Below are positions 20,401 to 30,600 of a stretch of DNA of 64,000 nucleotides, one piece after another; the stretch's first letter is position 1; every line of letters begins with the position of its first letter. The stretch covers positions 558,001 through 622,000 of the forward strand of contig JAGMUV010000012.1 in the NCBI GenBank assembly GCA_020744425.1. The letters are read 5' to 3'. The notes beneath the pieces were generated by a model that had not been told where the DNA came from, did no database searches, and worked only from the letters and a program-made list of their open reading frames with translations. This DNA is from Dactylonectria macrodidyma. Its lineage: Eukaryota; Ascomycota; Sordariomycetes; Hypocreales; Nectriaceae. The position numbers were made by a program, and so were the translations under genes.

Positions 20401-22479
20401 AATGTGAGCATTATCTCGCAGTAATTGCCGGGACAGAGTCATCCGCGCCGCCTCAGGGGCTGCTTTCCACTCTTGGAATCGAGGCATATGACGATACAGG
20501 GACTCCCAGTGGTAATCAGCTGCACTTGCTGTAACGAAAAGGCCAGGCCTGCCTAGATTGTAGGCATATGCCTCCAATTCCTTCCTTTGCTTATACCAAT
20601 ATGGACGGGTGCCCCTGATTACGGCGGCTTGGCGCGTGATCGACTGGATCAGGGCCTGAGCCTCTGGCTCGTCAGGCTTAGCCATCGCTTCCTCTATGTC
20701 AGCGCGCGTAAGAGGTTGACGGCGGCCTTCGTGTTGCTTGACTAAGTAGTTGCTTCGCTTTCTGACCTGCGCACGTAACAGCGTGTTGAGGGCGACGAAA
20801 GGCCACGTCTTATGGCGGGCAAAACGTCCGTCTTGCCATCTCATCGCATGGGCAAGGTAGTCCTGGTACGTGATGCTCCGTAGGCGAGGCTCCACGAAGT
20901 CGGCCTTGCCGTCAGGGTAGAGAGTAGGGAACGCGAGCGTTAATAGCGGCTGGGAACGGTTGAATTCGTTGATAGGAGTCCTGCGAATGGAAGGTAGTGG
21001 CATCTGGTGTTGAGCCTGCGCGCTAGGCTGCATATGCTCAATATCGGCCATACGCTCAGGGTCAGGGGTACCATGAAGGAATCGGGACTGCAGGGCGTTT
21101 AATTCGGTATCGGTAACCTGCAAATTCGGGATCGCTGATGCGTCAGCATCGCAAGGATCCTCTTCTACAACCTCCTCAACGGGGCCTTGGGGGACCTCGC
21201 CGTCAGGTATGTCAGCCACTTGGCAAGCAATGGAAGCAACTATGCTGTCGTCAAGAGGAAGCCGTTGCAAGCGATCCTGCCTCATAACGATATCGCGATA
21301 GCCCGGGTGGTGGCGGTGTAGGTAATGGAGCCAGGTCAACAGGCATGAGCGGCGTACCCGGAAATCGCGAGCAAACTGCTGCTGGAAGTGAGGGTCGCCC
21401 TCCATATTAGGAGGCCGCAGGAGTATGATATCTAGTTCTTCAGGTAGGACTGGGAGCTCTTCAAATAGCCTACCAACATTGCGAAGGAAGTGGACAACGT
21501 GACCGCGGTATTTGTATTGAGCACCACGTACCTGTAGGACTTTCACGTGTACGTGAACCCTAGCAATCAGCATCTCCTCAACCATCGTTAGATCAGGTAG
21601 ATTACCGGGGACTTCCCCGAAGTCAAGGTTATTCGCAGCGCTAAAGAAGTAGGGCTCGTTAGGGGTTCTCTCCCTGTCTCGACTAATGCAGCGGCTGCAG
21701 ATTTTCAAGCTATTTCTCTTCATATCGAACCAATGCTCCCGGCAGCGAATGCAACTATGCATCTTGTCGTCATCCAGGGCAGTATAGAACTCCCGCACAA
21801 GGGCCTGATCCTCCTCACTAAGGGCAGGCAAGTTAAGGTCCCTTGTAAAAGGTAGATCAACTATCTGGTCAAACTGTCGCTCTTGAGCATGTGCGCCTTG
21901 ACGTGTATAGCGGCCGCGGCGATGACCCTGTGGCAGTAATGAAGGAGTGGTAGGGAACGATTCCTGTGATATAGGCGTGCCTAGCACAATAGGAGCCGTT
22001 AGAAGAGTGCCTTGAGGAATCGGCGTTTGAGGAATCGGCGTGCCCAGAACTACTGTTGGCAGGCTAAGGGTAGGAGTGATAGGGGAAGGTCCCTCTACCG
22101 CGCTTGGGGTAGGTGGCCTCGGCAGAGGTCTAGGCAGTCCCTGGAGTGCGGGCGCCAGGCCACGGAATAAAGCAGGCGTAGCGGGAGGTTGTGAGCCGTG
22201 CACAGACGCAGGCCTTGGCGCAGTCCGCCTTGGAGGCGTCAGGTTAGCTAGAGAATCGGTCCTCTTCGTGGTTCTGCGTGGCGATAGCCGCAAGGCGATA
22301 TTCCGCATGGCGGCAACGGCGGCTCGGGATTCGGTTACACGTTCCCTTCGACGTGTCCTACAGCTAGCACAGTCCACTGTAAACTTCGTAGGGTCCTTGA
22401 CGCTTCGAAATTTGACTTCGGGCAGGTCTTGCTTGCAAGTACGGCAGTTTCGAACTGCTTGGGGTATATCGTCCTCCAT
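17479..22479 (-). CDS. Helitron Rep/helicase (RepHel) transposase
   Basis: One exon encodes 1,666 residues, uninterrupted. Two cysteine clusters lie near residues 12-40 (CRTCK ... CASC) and 245-265 (CIRC ... CSRC). The Helitron-like Rep domain follows, with the HUH-type motif RGSSHHHGLYWL near residue 730 and the two-tyrosine motif DYAAKYCSK near residue 889. The C-terminal third is a PIF1-like SF1B helicase: Walker A GGGGTGKS near residue 1226, then VIDEKSMLG, and late motifs ending in a TVHKCQS / YVAVSRVTS block. The Rep tyrosines nick and join the DNA strands while the helicase unwinds them. The length and domain order are those of complete fungal Helitron proteins. The gene fills most of the element. 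Confidence 0.95.
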   Translation of the reverse strand: MEDDIPQAVRNCRTCKQDLPEVKFRSVKDPTKFTVDCASCRTRRRERVTESRAAVAAMRNIALRLSPRRTTKRTDSLANLTPPRRTAPRPASVHGSQPPATPALFRGLAPALQGLPRPLPRPPTPSAVEGPSPITPTLSLPTVVLGTPIPQTPIPQGTLLTAPIVLGTPISQESFPTTPSLLPQGHRRGRYTRQGAHAQERQFDQIVDLPFTRDLNLPALSEEDQALVREFYTALDDDKMHSCIRCREHWFDMKRNSLKICSRCISRDRERTPNEPYFFSAANNLDFGEVPGNLPDLTMVEEMLIARVHVHVKVLQVRGAQYKYRGHVVHFLRNVGRLFEELPVLPEELDIILLRPPNMEGDPHFQQQFARDFRVRRSCLLTWLHYLHRHHPGYRDIVMRQDRLQRLPLDDSIVASIACQVADIPDGEVPQGPVEEVVEEDPCDADASAIPNLQVTDTELNALQSRFLHGTPDPERMADIEHMQPSAQAQHQMPLPSIRRTPINEFNRSQPLLTLAFPTLYPDGKADFVEPRLRSITYQDYLAHAMRWQDGRFARHKTWPFVALNTLLRAQVRKRSNYLVKQHEGRRQPLTRADIEEAMAKPDEPEAQALIQSITRQAAVIRGTRPYWYKQRKELEAYAYNLGRPGLFVTASAADYHWESLYRHMPRFQEWKAAPEAARMTLSRQLLRDNAHIAAYHFHKRYTLFRTIVLKQKFNLTDFWGRYEWQGRGSSHHHGLYWLSSHPDLDPDNSQSRERFARIWGYHVSAVNPEPQRVQAPGEGNPLISNLLEHPLTVGFLSMVVNRVQRHRCNNYCMQLNKHTKQVECRFGFPHGQRLLASLEKVPYSKHWSFRGERNDSQINHYNRLLTIAWLANTDISPCTSLQQVIDYAAKYCSKSEKKSESFAQIGKALMPRVKDHNPLISFTSKLLNQLVAERDYSKQEVSHLLLGLPLQEGSRTCLYVDCRNPDRHSRSLRIDGDEVDEAPNVYEKYCRRPEALEDLTYVSFLKYWNFCSKDPSKWKQWQPGNVNGRPRVLVYFPRYQADPEGQQWPDYCRVKLTLNHPHRRLDELLTFNGQRFNSHAQAFSYCWQHHRHGDDHYGRPKEARLQPQEDQYETLPVEEEFDDEDWIRLAALLPDNPLTQEDLDLLGRRDIDVNYDWTRHVGTYPELRDGYWKDLIASHPIANDVEVLGPHWRDQLNPQQRLVYDTFMGHFQARNPTQILLHVDGGGGTGKSFLIKVLSSHLQAAALPNPSPICRVAPTGVASNQIQGSTIHSLLRLPVRGAFTDLPPADAAALQSRLRHVKYLVIDEKSMLGLEQLARIDSRLRQAFPQRRFEFFGGVSVLLVGDFFQLPPVRQKPLYSTSTSLSSLEMRGQVAYRLFDRTVFLTTVQRQAGDDQARFRQALQELREVKLSIPSWNLLSNRVQAKLTQSEVDRFRAALRVYSTKARVNEYNYEHMVHLNAPTIQVEAKNQGNGAGQAASDHAGNLSNKFPVAKGARVMLTTNLWQPAGLVNGAQGTVYDIAWNAGAKPWEDPPAVIMVDFDSYDGPPYLTTNDGRKIVPILPVTRDFLVGNETCARTQFPLIVAFAITVHKCQSLTKDQIVTDLATRDFQAGISYVAVSRVTSLQGLLLEAPFDRQSLYNHTPTEGLYACASYVLRLWLTIRQG

Positions 22480-23860
22480 CTAGCCGTATATGTATCCACC
22501 TCTTACCCACCTAGACTGCTAGTTATCGCTCGGGCAGGGAGGCTTACGTCCAATACCGTAATAGAACTCGATGGAGAGGCTGTCTTTGAGGTAGTTAGAT
22601 CAGGTCTTAATGATCAGGGAGGAAACTGCACTGCTTCCCGGAGGCAGGGTAACCGGGGAATCTGGAGAGGTAGGCCAGCTGCGGAGGTAATATGTGAACC
22701 TAGATACCGTTAGCAACCTGATGGGTTTGATAGATTCGACAGAGAAGGGAAGCAGCCGCCACATAGGTTAGTGTAAGGAGTAAAGGGCACGGGGGTTATT
22801 CAGTCAGGATCGTGCTTAGCAACCCAACAAATTGATGGCATAGAAGAAAAGAAGAACTGAAAGCTGTTGGAGAGTTTGCCAAGCTAGCTAGTTACCTAGT
22901 CAACGCTAATAAGGGGGTGGTTTGTAGCGAGGCCTTCATTTGGTGGCGTTAGCAGCCGACCAATTCGCGCACGAGTTGACTACAGGCCAGGCTAATTGGC
23001 CAATCAGAAGAGGTTTTATGCTATCCTTTCTGACTGAGTAAACGCCCTTCGGGCTGAATAAACGCCCTTCGGGCTGAATCAGTAAATGCCAAGACATGAC
23101 GTAATCAGGGTTCAAGTCCACTGAACTTCAGGCCTCAGTTGATTGGATTCAGGGTTTACACGTGACGTAAAGAGGTCCGTGCACTCGTGCACGGGTCACT
23201 GAGTGATCCTAAATCCACGGGAAGTGCTCGTGGAGTATCATGGATTTGAACCCTGAACGGAATTGCCCCTTCTCGACGGCGAAACGACAACTGGGAAATA
23301 TGACTCGAACCAGGGTGGAATCAATGCCAGCAAGGCGCTCTCGCCAGGAAAATTACAGCTACTATGCCTCCAGCTTGTATGATGGATATTTTGTAGAGAC
23401 CAGCGTGTTTGCTGGGATGTCAAGTGCATTGCGCAGCAGTTACGTGAGTCAACCTACCCTATACAGTGGATAAGGGCTACCGCATATCTCACCTGTTTGT
23501 TGTGGCGGGGCTGGTACTTATTAACTCCTCTGGGCTGGTTTCCCCGGAAAGATAACAGGCGCTTCATCGTCCCTCATGTCACGAATATTCGATTTGAGAT
23601 ATCGATTCAAAGTTAAAAAAAACCGGGTTGCCGTTGAATATGCAGAAAGTAATTCTGGGTTCAGACACGGGCGATGGGTTGTGTTGCTGAGTACCTGATT
23701 TACCGCACTGATCGCAGCGATCTGGATGTACCTGCTAACACATCTTAGCACCACGTAGGACTGAATTGATGCACTGTGGCAGGCAGGCAACTACTACGTA
23801 GAATGTCACAAAATATCGACGCTACGAAAAACCTGGTCACGTGCGTTACTGATTACTGAT
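22480..23860. other. Helitron 5' non-coding region
   Basis: About 1.4 kb upstream of the RepHel start, with no convincing gene. It holds a tandem pair of AAACGCCCTTCGGGCTGAAT units (23038-23079) whose core GCCCTTCGGGC is a hairpin. There is also an inverted pair CAGGGTTCAAGTCCA/TGGATTTGAACCCTG (about 23107-23121 and 23241-23255). These may act in transcription or in recognition of the 5' end. Confidence 0.5.
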
Positions 23861-24685
23861 TGATTGATTAGGGGCTTACTGATACTGATAACGTATCAGT
23901 ATCAATCAGTAATCAGTACTGATTGATAACTGACTGCTTGTTGGGACCTCTGCTCCCTGATATCAAAGTACCAATGAACCGCTTTAGGCGTGAAAGAGTC
24001 GAACCTTTTGGCTTCTTGACGTCTACCCATCTTGGTCTTTAAGTCTGAGCGGCGATTGATAAACTTAATCACCCAGTTGCGTCCTAACTTGGGATGTTCG
24101 CCATGCTGTCTCAACAAGCCCATGACACAAGCGCGAATCTGACTGTGGGACGGAGCGTAGCCCAAAGACTCCTGGCGGAGTATCCAGGCAGCCAACCTAT
24201 CCTCTTGACTCTTGGATAAGCGTCGATGAGGGTGAATCTGCTCTTTTACGGCCCCACGGCCGTTAAGTCTGTCGATCAGAGTCCTTCGGGGCACTCCCCG
24301 TCTCTGGGCTGCCTGAGGGGGTGGAAAGCCATTATCAGTAACATCCAATATAGCCTCCGCCATGTCGTCTTCTGTATATTTCCATCGAAGTCTTGGCCTA
24401 GGCATTTTCATGTCGTTGTCAAAGACAAAGGCCAAAAAACAAGGCAAAGAGCGGTGAGGAATTTGGTCATCTAACTAACAACATTTCCATAGCACAGCAT
24501 GCATAGATCTCGTACCCCGCACAGCCTTATAGGGTCAGAATCATCATATACAATCATTTTTATGATCAACAGACGTAATTTCTCTCAATTGGCTATATAT
24601 TTAGGCTGACTTTTGTGTAGTTGAAGTTGGTGAGTTTTGGTGGAGCTTTTTTTATTTTGCGTGGCGAAAGAGGGGTTGTGGATGA

Positions 24686-25179
24686 TAGTCAATGGTGGTA
24701 AATGGCAGGCTTTCCAAATCGATAAGGAGAACAACTGGAAGGGTACTAACCAAGCACCAATCAGAAATTCAGAGACCCAAACAACTCAACCAACTCAACG
24801 GACGACCTATATTGAGTGGGCGCCCCATAATGATGATGATGATGTTCCATTACGCCCGTGATTAGAGGGGCAGCAACGTAAGAATCGCTAGCCTATTCTA
24901 GAATCGTCCAATACTCGGTTCCGAGCCCTAATAATCTATCTCGATAAAAGTGCCTGAATTTCTCTTATATATTTCAATCCGTCTCTTGCTATTTGACCCG
25001 TCCTTTTCCAATTCTGGAGCCTGTCTGATGACATACAGGCCACTCTCCTCCGCCGCCATTGACGAAGAGTACACTTGCCTAAAGACGTTCAGTGTAGCTA
25101 ACCTACCAGCTGCGGGCAACCACAGGTATAGGTAGAGGGTCGGTGCTGAAAAGAAAAGGTTAAGACAGAGGATATCTTG
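24686..25179. other. Intergenic, no gene recognised
   Basis: From the right end of Pogo copy 2 to the LINE remnant. It contains a short ATG/GAT microsatellite (about 24830-24845) and no coding signal. Confidence 0.5.
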
Positions 25180-26113
25180 TTAGTAGGTTGACGGTCGTAA
25201 CTTGGCCAGTTCTCGGCGATACACCGGGCACCCTGGGTCCGTAGCTTTGTGTGCTCCTTTTCCATTACTCGCTGCACACTTGAAAACGTCCGAGGTGCAG
25301 GCGGACGCGAAGTGGCCCGGTTGGGCACACTGTCCACAGATCGGAACCGGCGCTTTGCAACGATAGTGTAAGTGTCCGTAGAGGTGGCATCGGTAACACC
25401 TGGCTGGCTGAAGTCCCTGGACGAAAGGTCGGGTGAATGCACACTCGCCATTCGCCATCTCGACCGTCTGCTTCGCAAGCAATCTGTTCGCCTCCTCTTT
25501 CTTGTCCACATATACCACCATCGAGCGGTACTCCTTATCCACGGACGCTGTTCCGAGCCACCGCATGTTGTGCACTTTAACCCCGTTCATCTGCCCAAAA
25601 ACGGCACATCCGAGCTCATCTGTCGCCACCGCACGATACGCCCTATCAACCCGGAATGGGTACCATTGTTCTCCGTAAAACGTTGCCTTGTCGAAGTGTA
25701 TCCTGATCCAGGAGTCGTTCTGTCGTACCTTATCGACATCCGCCTCTCGAGAGAGCAGTCGATAGCGCCGGTTTCCCTTTGAATTGACTCCCGGAACATG
25801 ACACCCCCAGATCTTTAAGGGCTTCGTTTGCGCGCCGACGAACTGTTCCTGCATTGCCCTCTTTGATGTCGCGGTCCTGGACCCGGCTCAGGTCCAATCC
25901 AACGCCAGGAAGGGGACCGGGAGCCGGAGAGGGCGGCGGCGACGGTGGCAAGTGCTGGTCCTGGTGCGCCGCGTTAGAGCGAGCGGCCTCTGGGGGGCTT
26001 GCAATGCGTGGGAAGAGCTCGTTGCGAATGAACTCTTCCAGAGCTTCGACGCGTTTCTCAGCCCTTTCCGCACCTTCCTCGACGCGTTTAAGGAGGGCCT
26101 CAATTCGTAGCAA
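25180..26113 (-). pseudogene. LINE ORF1 (gag-like) remnant with zinc knuckles
   Basis: The first part has a coiled coil (LLKRVEEGAERAEKRVEAL), a proline-rich linker and a conserved GTVRRRANEALKDL. After a frameshift near 25800 the frame continues (NSKGNRRYRLLSREADVDKV ...) to CCHC knuckles CYRCHLYGHLHYRC and CGQCAQPGHFASAC and a degenerate third one. This is the ORF1 layout of fungal Tad-like LINEs, whose product binds the element RNA. No ORF2 follows; the copy ends near 25180. Its left-to-right junction with a host gene is at about 26105. Confidence 0.72.
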
Positions 26114-27618
26114 CGTCTATGGATGCAGAGGAAGCCAAAGCGTCTGTATTTTTCCCCGTCATCGTGGGCAAACACGGGGGTATCACGTCGAAGAAGTGGA
26201 GGAGGCTGATGAAGTGGAGGAAGTAGAGGAAGCTGATGAAGTGAAGGAAGTTGAAGGGGCTCAAGTTTGTTTGCTTTTTGAAGACTAGTGGCCGGCTTCT
26301 TGGTAAACACAGGAGGTTCCGAGTCAGGCATAGGAAGGTAGGTTGCGGATCGACTCGCCATTGAGATAATAGAGACTGTCTCCTTACGAGATGACGTCTC
26401 GGGGCTGGTCTTTGAAGTTGCTGTTGGTCGACTTTCAAGGGAGCTAGTCTTAGTACCGGAGTCAAGAGATGCTCCTGTCGGTTGACGGCCGCGAGTGGTG
26501 GGCTTCGGGCGGGTCTCTTGAGATGCCGTAGTAAGTCGACGGTCATGATAGCGAGCAGTCTTAGGGCGGGCCTCTGTAGCTGCTATAGTAGGTCGACGGG
26601 CAGGAACAGCGGCCCTAGGGGAGGTCTCTGATGATACTACAGGTCGAAGGTCCTTTGGTGAGGATGGCCAAGAGAGGATGGGAGTAGTTTTATCCCAGTC
26701 GTACTCCACCGGGGACAATAAAAGAGCCGAACCTGGAGGGCTTCTAGGCGACGACTGGGTAGCCTCGACTTCGGTGGGCATGACGACCTCATCGAAGGAA
26801 CGGATGAAATTTCGGCCACGAGATCCTGTAATCGATTTTTGAATTGGAGAGTTCCTGACGACCTGTCCGAGGAGTTCATGAATAGCTTCTCCACTGAGCT
26901 CTTGAATTATCTTCTCATTCTCATTAGATGGGTCATGATAGAGCTCGGCGATATGTCGATGATCATGCTTAGTAGCGGTGGTACAGGGACGAGGTGGTTG
27001 CTGGGGCTTGTGCGTCTCCTGAAGGGACCGCCACGAAGGTGTGACGGATGTACTCCTTGGAGGCAGAACGACAGGCTTTGGGAAGAGAGAGTAGGCTACC
27101 CCGGCCTTTTGGGCCTTGGGTCGAGTGTTCTGGGGGCTCCAAGCGGGGACTCGACGATCCTCCGCCACTCGGGGCACCCCTCGTGGTGCTATTCGGGGTT
27201 GAACTTGTGTGGGGATTTTAGGGAGCGGTTTGTTTGGGGTTGGTGATGGTTGTTCCAGTAATCGAAGCTCGGCAGGGGACAGCAAGGCTGGGTATTGCTT
27301 CTTCTGGAGGAGGGGCTCGACGTCATCTTCGGTTTCTCTGGAGCCAGGCTTAAAGAAGATGTCCCAGATCTCGTCGTAGGTTTGGTGGTGCTGGTAGTCG
27401 TCCTCGTGAGAAGTCTTTGATTCGGTTCGGTCGTCAACGAGTCCAGGTGAAGAGCAATTTGATCCAATTGATCCCGTGCCCTTGGGTCTGGAGTGTTGAC
27501 CGGGGCTGGTTTGCGAGCTACTCTCGGCACTTGGACGTGTAGTACTGTCCTTAGGGAAATACCTGCGGACCAGCTTGAGATTGAACAGCCGGCTTGGCTG
27601 CTTGGTGAAGCTACCCAT
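25888..27618 (-). pseudogene. Hypothetical host protein, 3' end replaced by LINE sequence
   Basis: I do not recognise a domain. The frame from ATG 27618 (MGSFTKQPSRLFNLKLVRRY) reads without introns for about 500 residues of low-complexity, Ser/Thr/Pro/Arg-rich sequence. An ordered-looking island (YDEIWDIFFKPGSRETEDDVEPLLQ) lies near residue 85, and ETRPKPTTRGR-like repeats lie near 380-430. At about 26105 (after FGFLCIH) it runs into LINE ORF1 sequence in another frame and stops at 25888, so the natural C-terminus is lost or was never far beyond. The N-terminal portion looks like a real gene. It is probably a truncated allele, though a functional chimera cannot be excluded. Confidence 0.55.
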
Positions 27619-30600
27619 TGTGGGAGGAGGTTGAAGAGAGTACAAGTGTAGATTGAGATGAGGTAGCAACTGAGACAAATGTGCGGGGTGGTTTGGTCTG
27701 AAGGGATCAGTTCGCAATCAGGGAGAGAGGGCGGTATGACATACTATTACTCGAGTGCTGGACAGAGAGAGGCCTCACCGAGCAAGTCTGAGGCACAACT
27801 GGTCTGGTGGGGTTGTACACACACAGGGTGTTGATGTATGTGTGTTGTGTTCAAGCTGATCAAGAGAACTCCCCCTTACAGAGAGAGAGCGACATGGAGA
27901 GGGGCATCCTCTTTTGAAGGGCATCCTCTTTTGAGAGGCTGATGAATCCCCAACCATCGCTCCTGCCAGAAACGCAGCTACGATCCATTGTTTGCTTGCC
28001 CAAGAAGGTGGGGCCAGGAGTCTAGAATTTGGCTTGCAGGCCCGGAAGGCGTAGCTGTATTATCCAGATGTGCAAGGGACGTTTGCACTTGTTACTTGAG
28101 TGATGCACATCTCACTGGTCAGTCACCCAGTCTTGCAGGGCAGGTTGTCTGAGCACGAGCACTTGCTTGAACCACGACATGCTTCTTGAGCGTCATTGAT
28201 CTAGCTCCGATGTGCCACTTAGACAAGCGGACTTAGCAAGGTTTGTGAAAAGAAAAGAAAGGAAATTACGGCCCAAAGCGCGCTCCGAACGGCGGAGGAG
28301 GGAGGGGGGAGGGGATGGGTTTAGAAAACGCAAGCACGCGGCACAGGAACAGGCGAGGCGTAGTCTAACAAAGTAACAGACGCAAGAAGCGTACCACACA
28401 AGTGACTATTGACCCAGTTTTCTTGGCTCGTCTGATAAATAATATGCTCTACCAAGATAGCATGTCCTGCTCGCTTCAGATGGCCTCAGCAAGATCAATT
28501 CCAACTGACCAGCTGTCAAATCCCAGCAGTAACGAGGAGCTCTCGGTGCATATTAAAAAGGCTACCAATCGATGGGCTCTGTAGCCGGGAGTTGAGATAT
28601 AGTTTGGACGGGCCACGGGCCACTGGGGAATCCCATACAGCGGAGGGAGTGATCAGCGAGGGGCCGAAGTACAAGAACTCCCAAAATGGTGCTAGGTTCA
28701 CTCTCGAGTCGTTGTTCAAGGTACGGTCTGTAGTATCCAGGAACCGATTTCTGTTGAGTGGTTGGTTTGTCCTCAGATTCGGATACCAGCAATTACTACA
28801 CTATGACGCTCAGGGTCCAATGGCTGCTCGGTCAGCTCAAGACCATGGTGACTAGGATGTGATGAAATGGGGTAATTCAGCTCAACTATCTCTGTTGTTT
28901 TGCGGCCGAAGCGTTGCCTACTTGCTTTGCACATTGGCGCAGCGAGATATCTTTGGTGGCCGAGCAAAGTCCGCAAGTTGCGTTGGCAAGGCCATCCGAA
29001 TAACCGAATTTGGCCAGTGGGGCGGCCATAGGGCAGAATATATGATGGTAAGGTAAGGATTTTATTTCGCCCGGGGGGACACACCCCAGAGGGCCTTTGC
29101 GCTAAGCTATTTTCGTTTCGTACAGTTCTTCCAAATATATGATGGCTTGCTGCTGAGGGAGGGTTACTTTCCGGGATGATTAATACCAGGAATATTTAGC
29201 AGAGCCTACGGGTCCTCCCGGACGGAAAATACACACATACACACACACACACACTCCCTGGGCTAGAACAAGATTTGTACTTCCGAAACTGGCATCAACT
29301 TTGATGTATTGTGAGGGGTTTGGCAGTCATCTACCTTAAAGGCAAGTTTCAAATGTCCGTGCGGGAAAAGATCATACCTGCCTCTCATCTTCCACCGCCA
29401 ATCAACATCAAAGTGTCCCCATTAGTGGGCAAAGGCCTGGTCGCTCAAACTAGGTTGCCCGAAAGCCATCACTACCATCGACCTGTGACTACATCTCCTA
29501 CTTCCTCCGTGCCAAGCACATCTTAGGCCTAGCGACGCCGCTGGCGACGCCGTAGGGTCCGGTTCCTACGCTGTTTATCGGCCTGAGAGGGAGCACGAGT
29601 ATCTGGCTTACGGTGAGCACACCTTGCGCACTGACGCTAGGCCGGATAAGCTCTAGCTGGCCTCGCAGGCGGTCATGGTGACGTGTGTCTATGCTAAGTG
29701 GCATTGGATTTTGCGTGTGAGATGCCCTGTGGCTGCAGAACAGATGAGCATCTAAAGTGTTCAGAAATGAGACATCACATCCAACTCCGTAAACTCCTGG
29801 TCCATGCAAGCTTCGTAAGGCATAAAGAATATGACCCCAACATGATGTTCCCCCTCTAGACCTCCCACAGGGCTGTCCGCGCTTGGTCTTAAGAGGAAAG
29901 GGAGTAGAACTAGTTGTGAACCGCTTTGACCTGTTAGAGGGATGTTTCAGAGAGCTGGTTGCTACGTTGGAAAAAAAAAAAAAAAGCTACGAGAACATGA
30001 CGACATCATCAGTCGATCAGCGCCGTTTTACCGATGCCGACAGCTTTCGAGCTTGAGGTTCTGAGCCTTGTCCTTTATGCTGCAGTGCAACAACCCAGCA
30101 AGCATAACCCTCCCCGGGAGTCACAGAGGGCAAAGGGGCAGATCGGTGTTGCGTTGACACGGGAAAGTTCCCCGCGGCCACATGGTATTCACGCTACAAG
30201 TCATCCAAGAGGTTACTTTCATATGTCAGACTCAGAACATGATCGAAGCACTAATTCTGGATTGTCCTGTTTAATGCACGGACTTCAAAGCACGTTTTTC
30301 TCACACAGTTCAACCCCCATGGTACTTGATTGTTGTGCCAGCTTAGCTTGACTGGAGCTCCACTGTTCCAACTCATGGGATTGATGCCAGGCCGAGTGGC
30401 GTCTAGTTCTTGACAACATCGGCGTGCTTAGATCGTAGCCGGACACTCCTGGGGCACTATGTATTCAGGGCTAATCCTAATGTCAGCCAGAGATTTAGCA
30501 GTCACTATTTCTCATCAAGGTTACTCTGTCCTACCAGTCACTTCATTTCCCTGACACACAGTTAGACCGATCACGAGCTCGAATGGAGGAGCCAACGGAG

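Larger units (their letters stand above)
17123..23857 (-). mobile_element. Autonomous-type Helitron inserted in the MITE
   Basis: On the minus strand the 3' end is CTAA followed by T (at 17123/17122), the canonical CTRR|T. About 20 nt inside is a strong hairpin (17146-17177). The 5' end, expected to be TC preceded by A, lies in the TGATT repeats between about 23852 and 23863 and cannot be fixed exactly. Insertion between A and T without duplication fits rolling-circle transposition. Length is about 6.73 kb. The single large gene is intact, so the copy may be active. Confidence 0.82.
17039..23952. mobile_element. hAT-type MITE split by a Helitron
   Basis: The outer ends are inverted repeats CAGACATCCCAACAAGCAGT (left) and CAGAGGTCCCAACAAGCAGT (right, complemented), flanked by the exact 8-bp duplication CTCCCTGA (17031-17038 and 23953-23960). 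Only about 85 bp at the left and about 95 bp at the right belong to the MITE. Both arms are built of CTGATTGAT/ACTGATA subterminal repeats. The rest is the Helitron. The MITE itself interrupts exon 1 of the Pogo copy 2 transposase. Confidence 0.85.
12951..24405 (-). pseudogene. Pogo/Fot1-type transposase gene, split by insertions
   Basis: Pieces in gene order are 24405-23961 (psq and CENP-B helix-turn-helix domains), about 17030-16830 (to NVDEGGIMTG and the start of exon 2), 14050-13795 (DDE core to LDGHGSHAT) and 13745-12951 (CFLNNVYCCYLPAHCSHG to the RSGRLVKK tail). Splits at about 23953/17038 and 14058/16822 are transposon insertions with 8-bp duplications. Apart from these the frame has no stop that I could find. 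Intron 1 appears to use a GC donor (G|GCAAGA, near 16952) and ends TTTAG; intron 2 (about 13746-13794) is GT..AG. Each piece aligns residue by residue with copy 1. ATG 24405 matches the position of the start in copy 1. Confidence 0.88.
12569..24685 (-). mobile_element. Pogo/Fot1-type transposon copy 2, expanded by nested insertions
   Basis: The outer inverted repeats read CATCCACAACCCCTCTTTCG from both ends (12570 onward; up to 24684) and are flanked by TA (12567-12568 and 24686-24687). The left end has two CCTCTTTCGCCA modules, the right end one. Subtracting the solo LTR (12630-12845), the hAT element (14059-16821) and the MITE+Helitron composite (17039-23952), each with one duplication copy, leaves about 2,203 bp. 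That is close to the 2,192 bp of copy 1, and supports the boundaries of all four elements at once. The transposase frame resumes across each breakpoint. Confidence 0.93.

Noticed and set aside
23295..23400. Possible tRNA or tRNA-derived SINE on the minus strand (GGTTCGAGTC, a B-box-like string)
   Set aside because: No cloverleaf with acceptor and anticodon stems could be formed around it, and the A-box candidate is poor. The same holds for B-box-like strings at 23107 and 33940.
29971..29985. Poly-A run as a possible retroelement tail
   Set aside because: No element body or target duplication could be found next to it.
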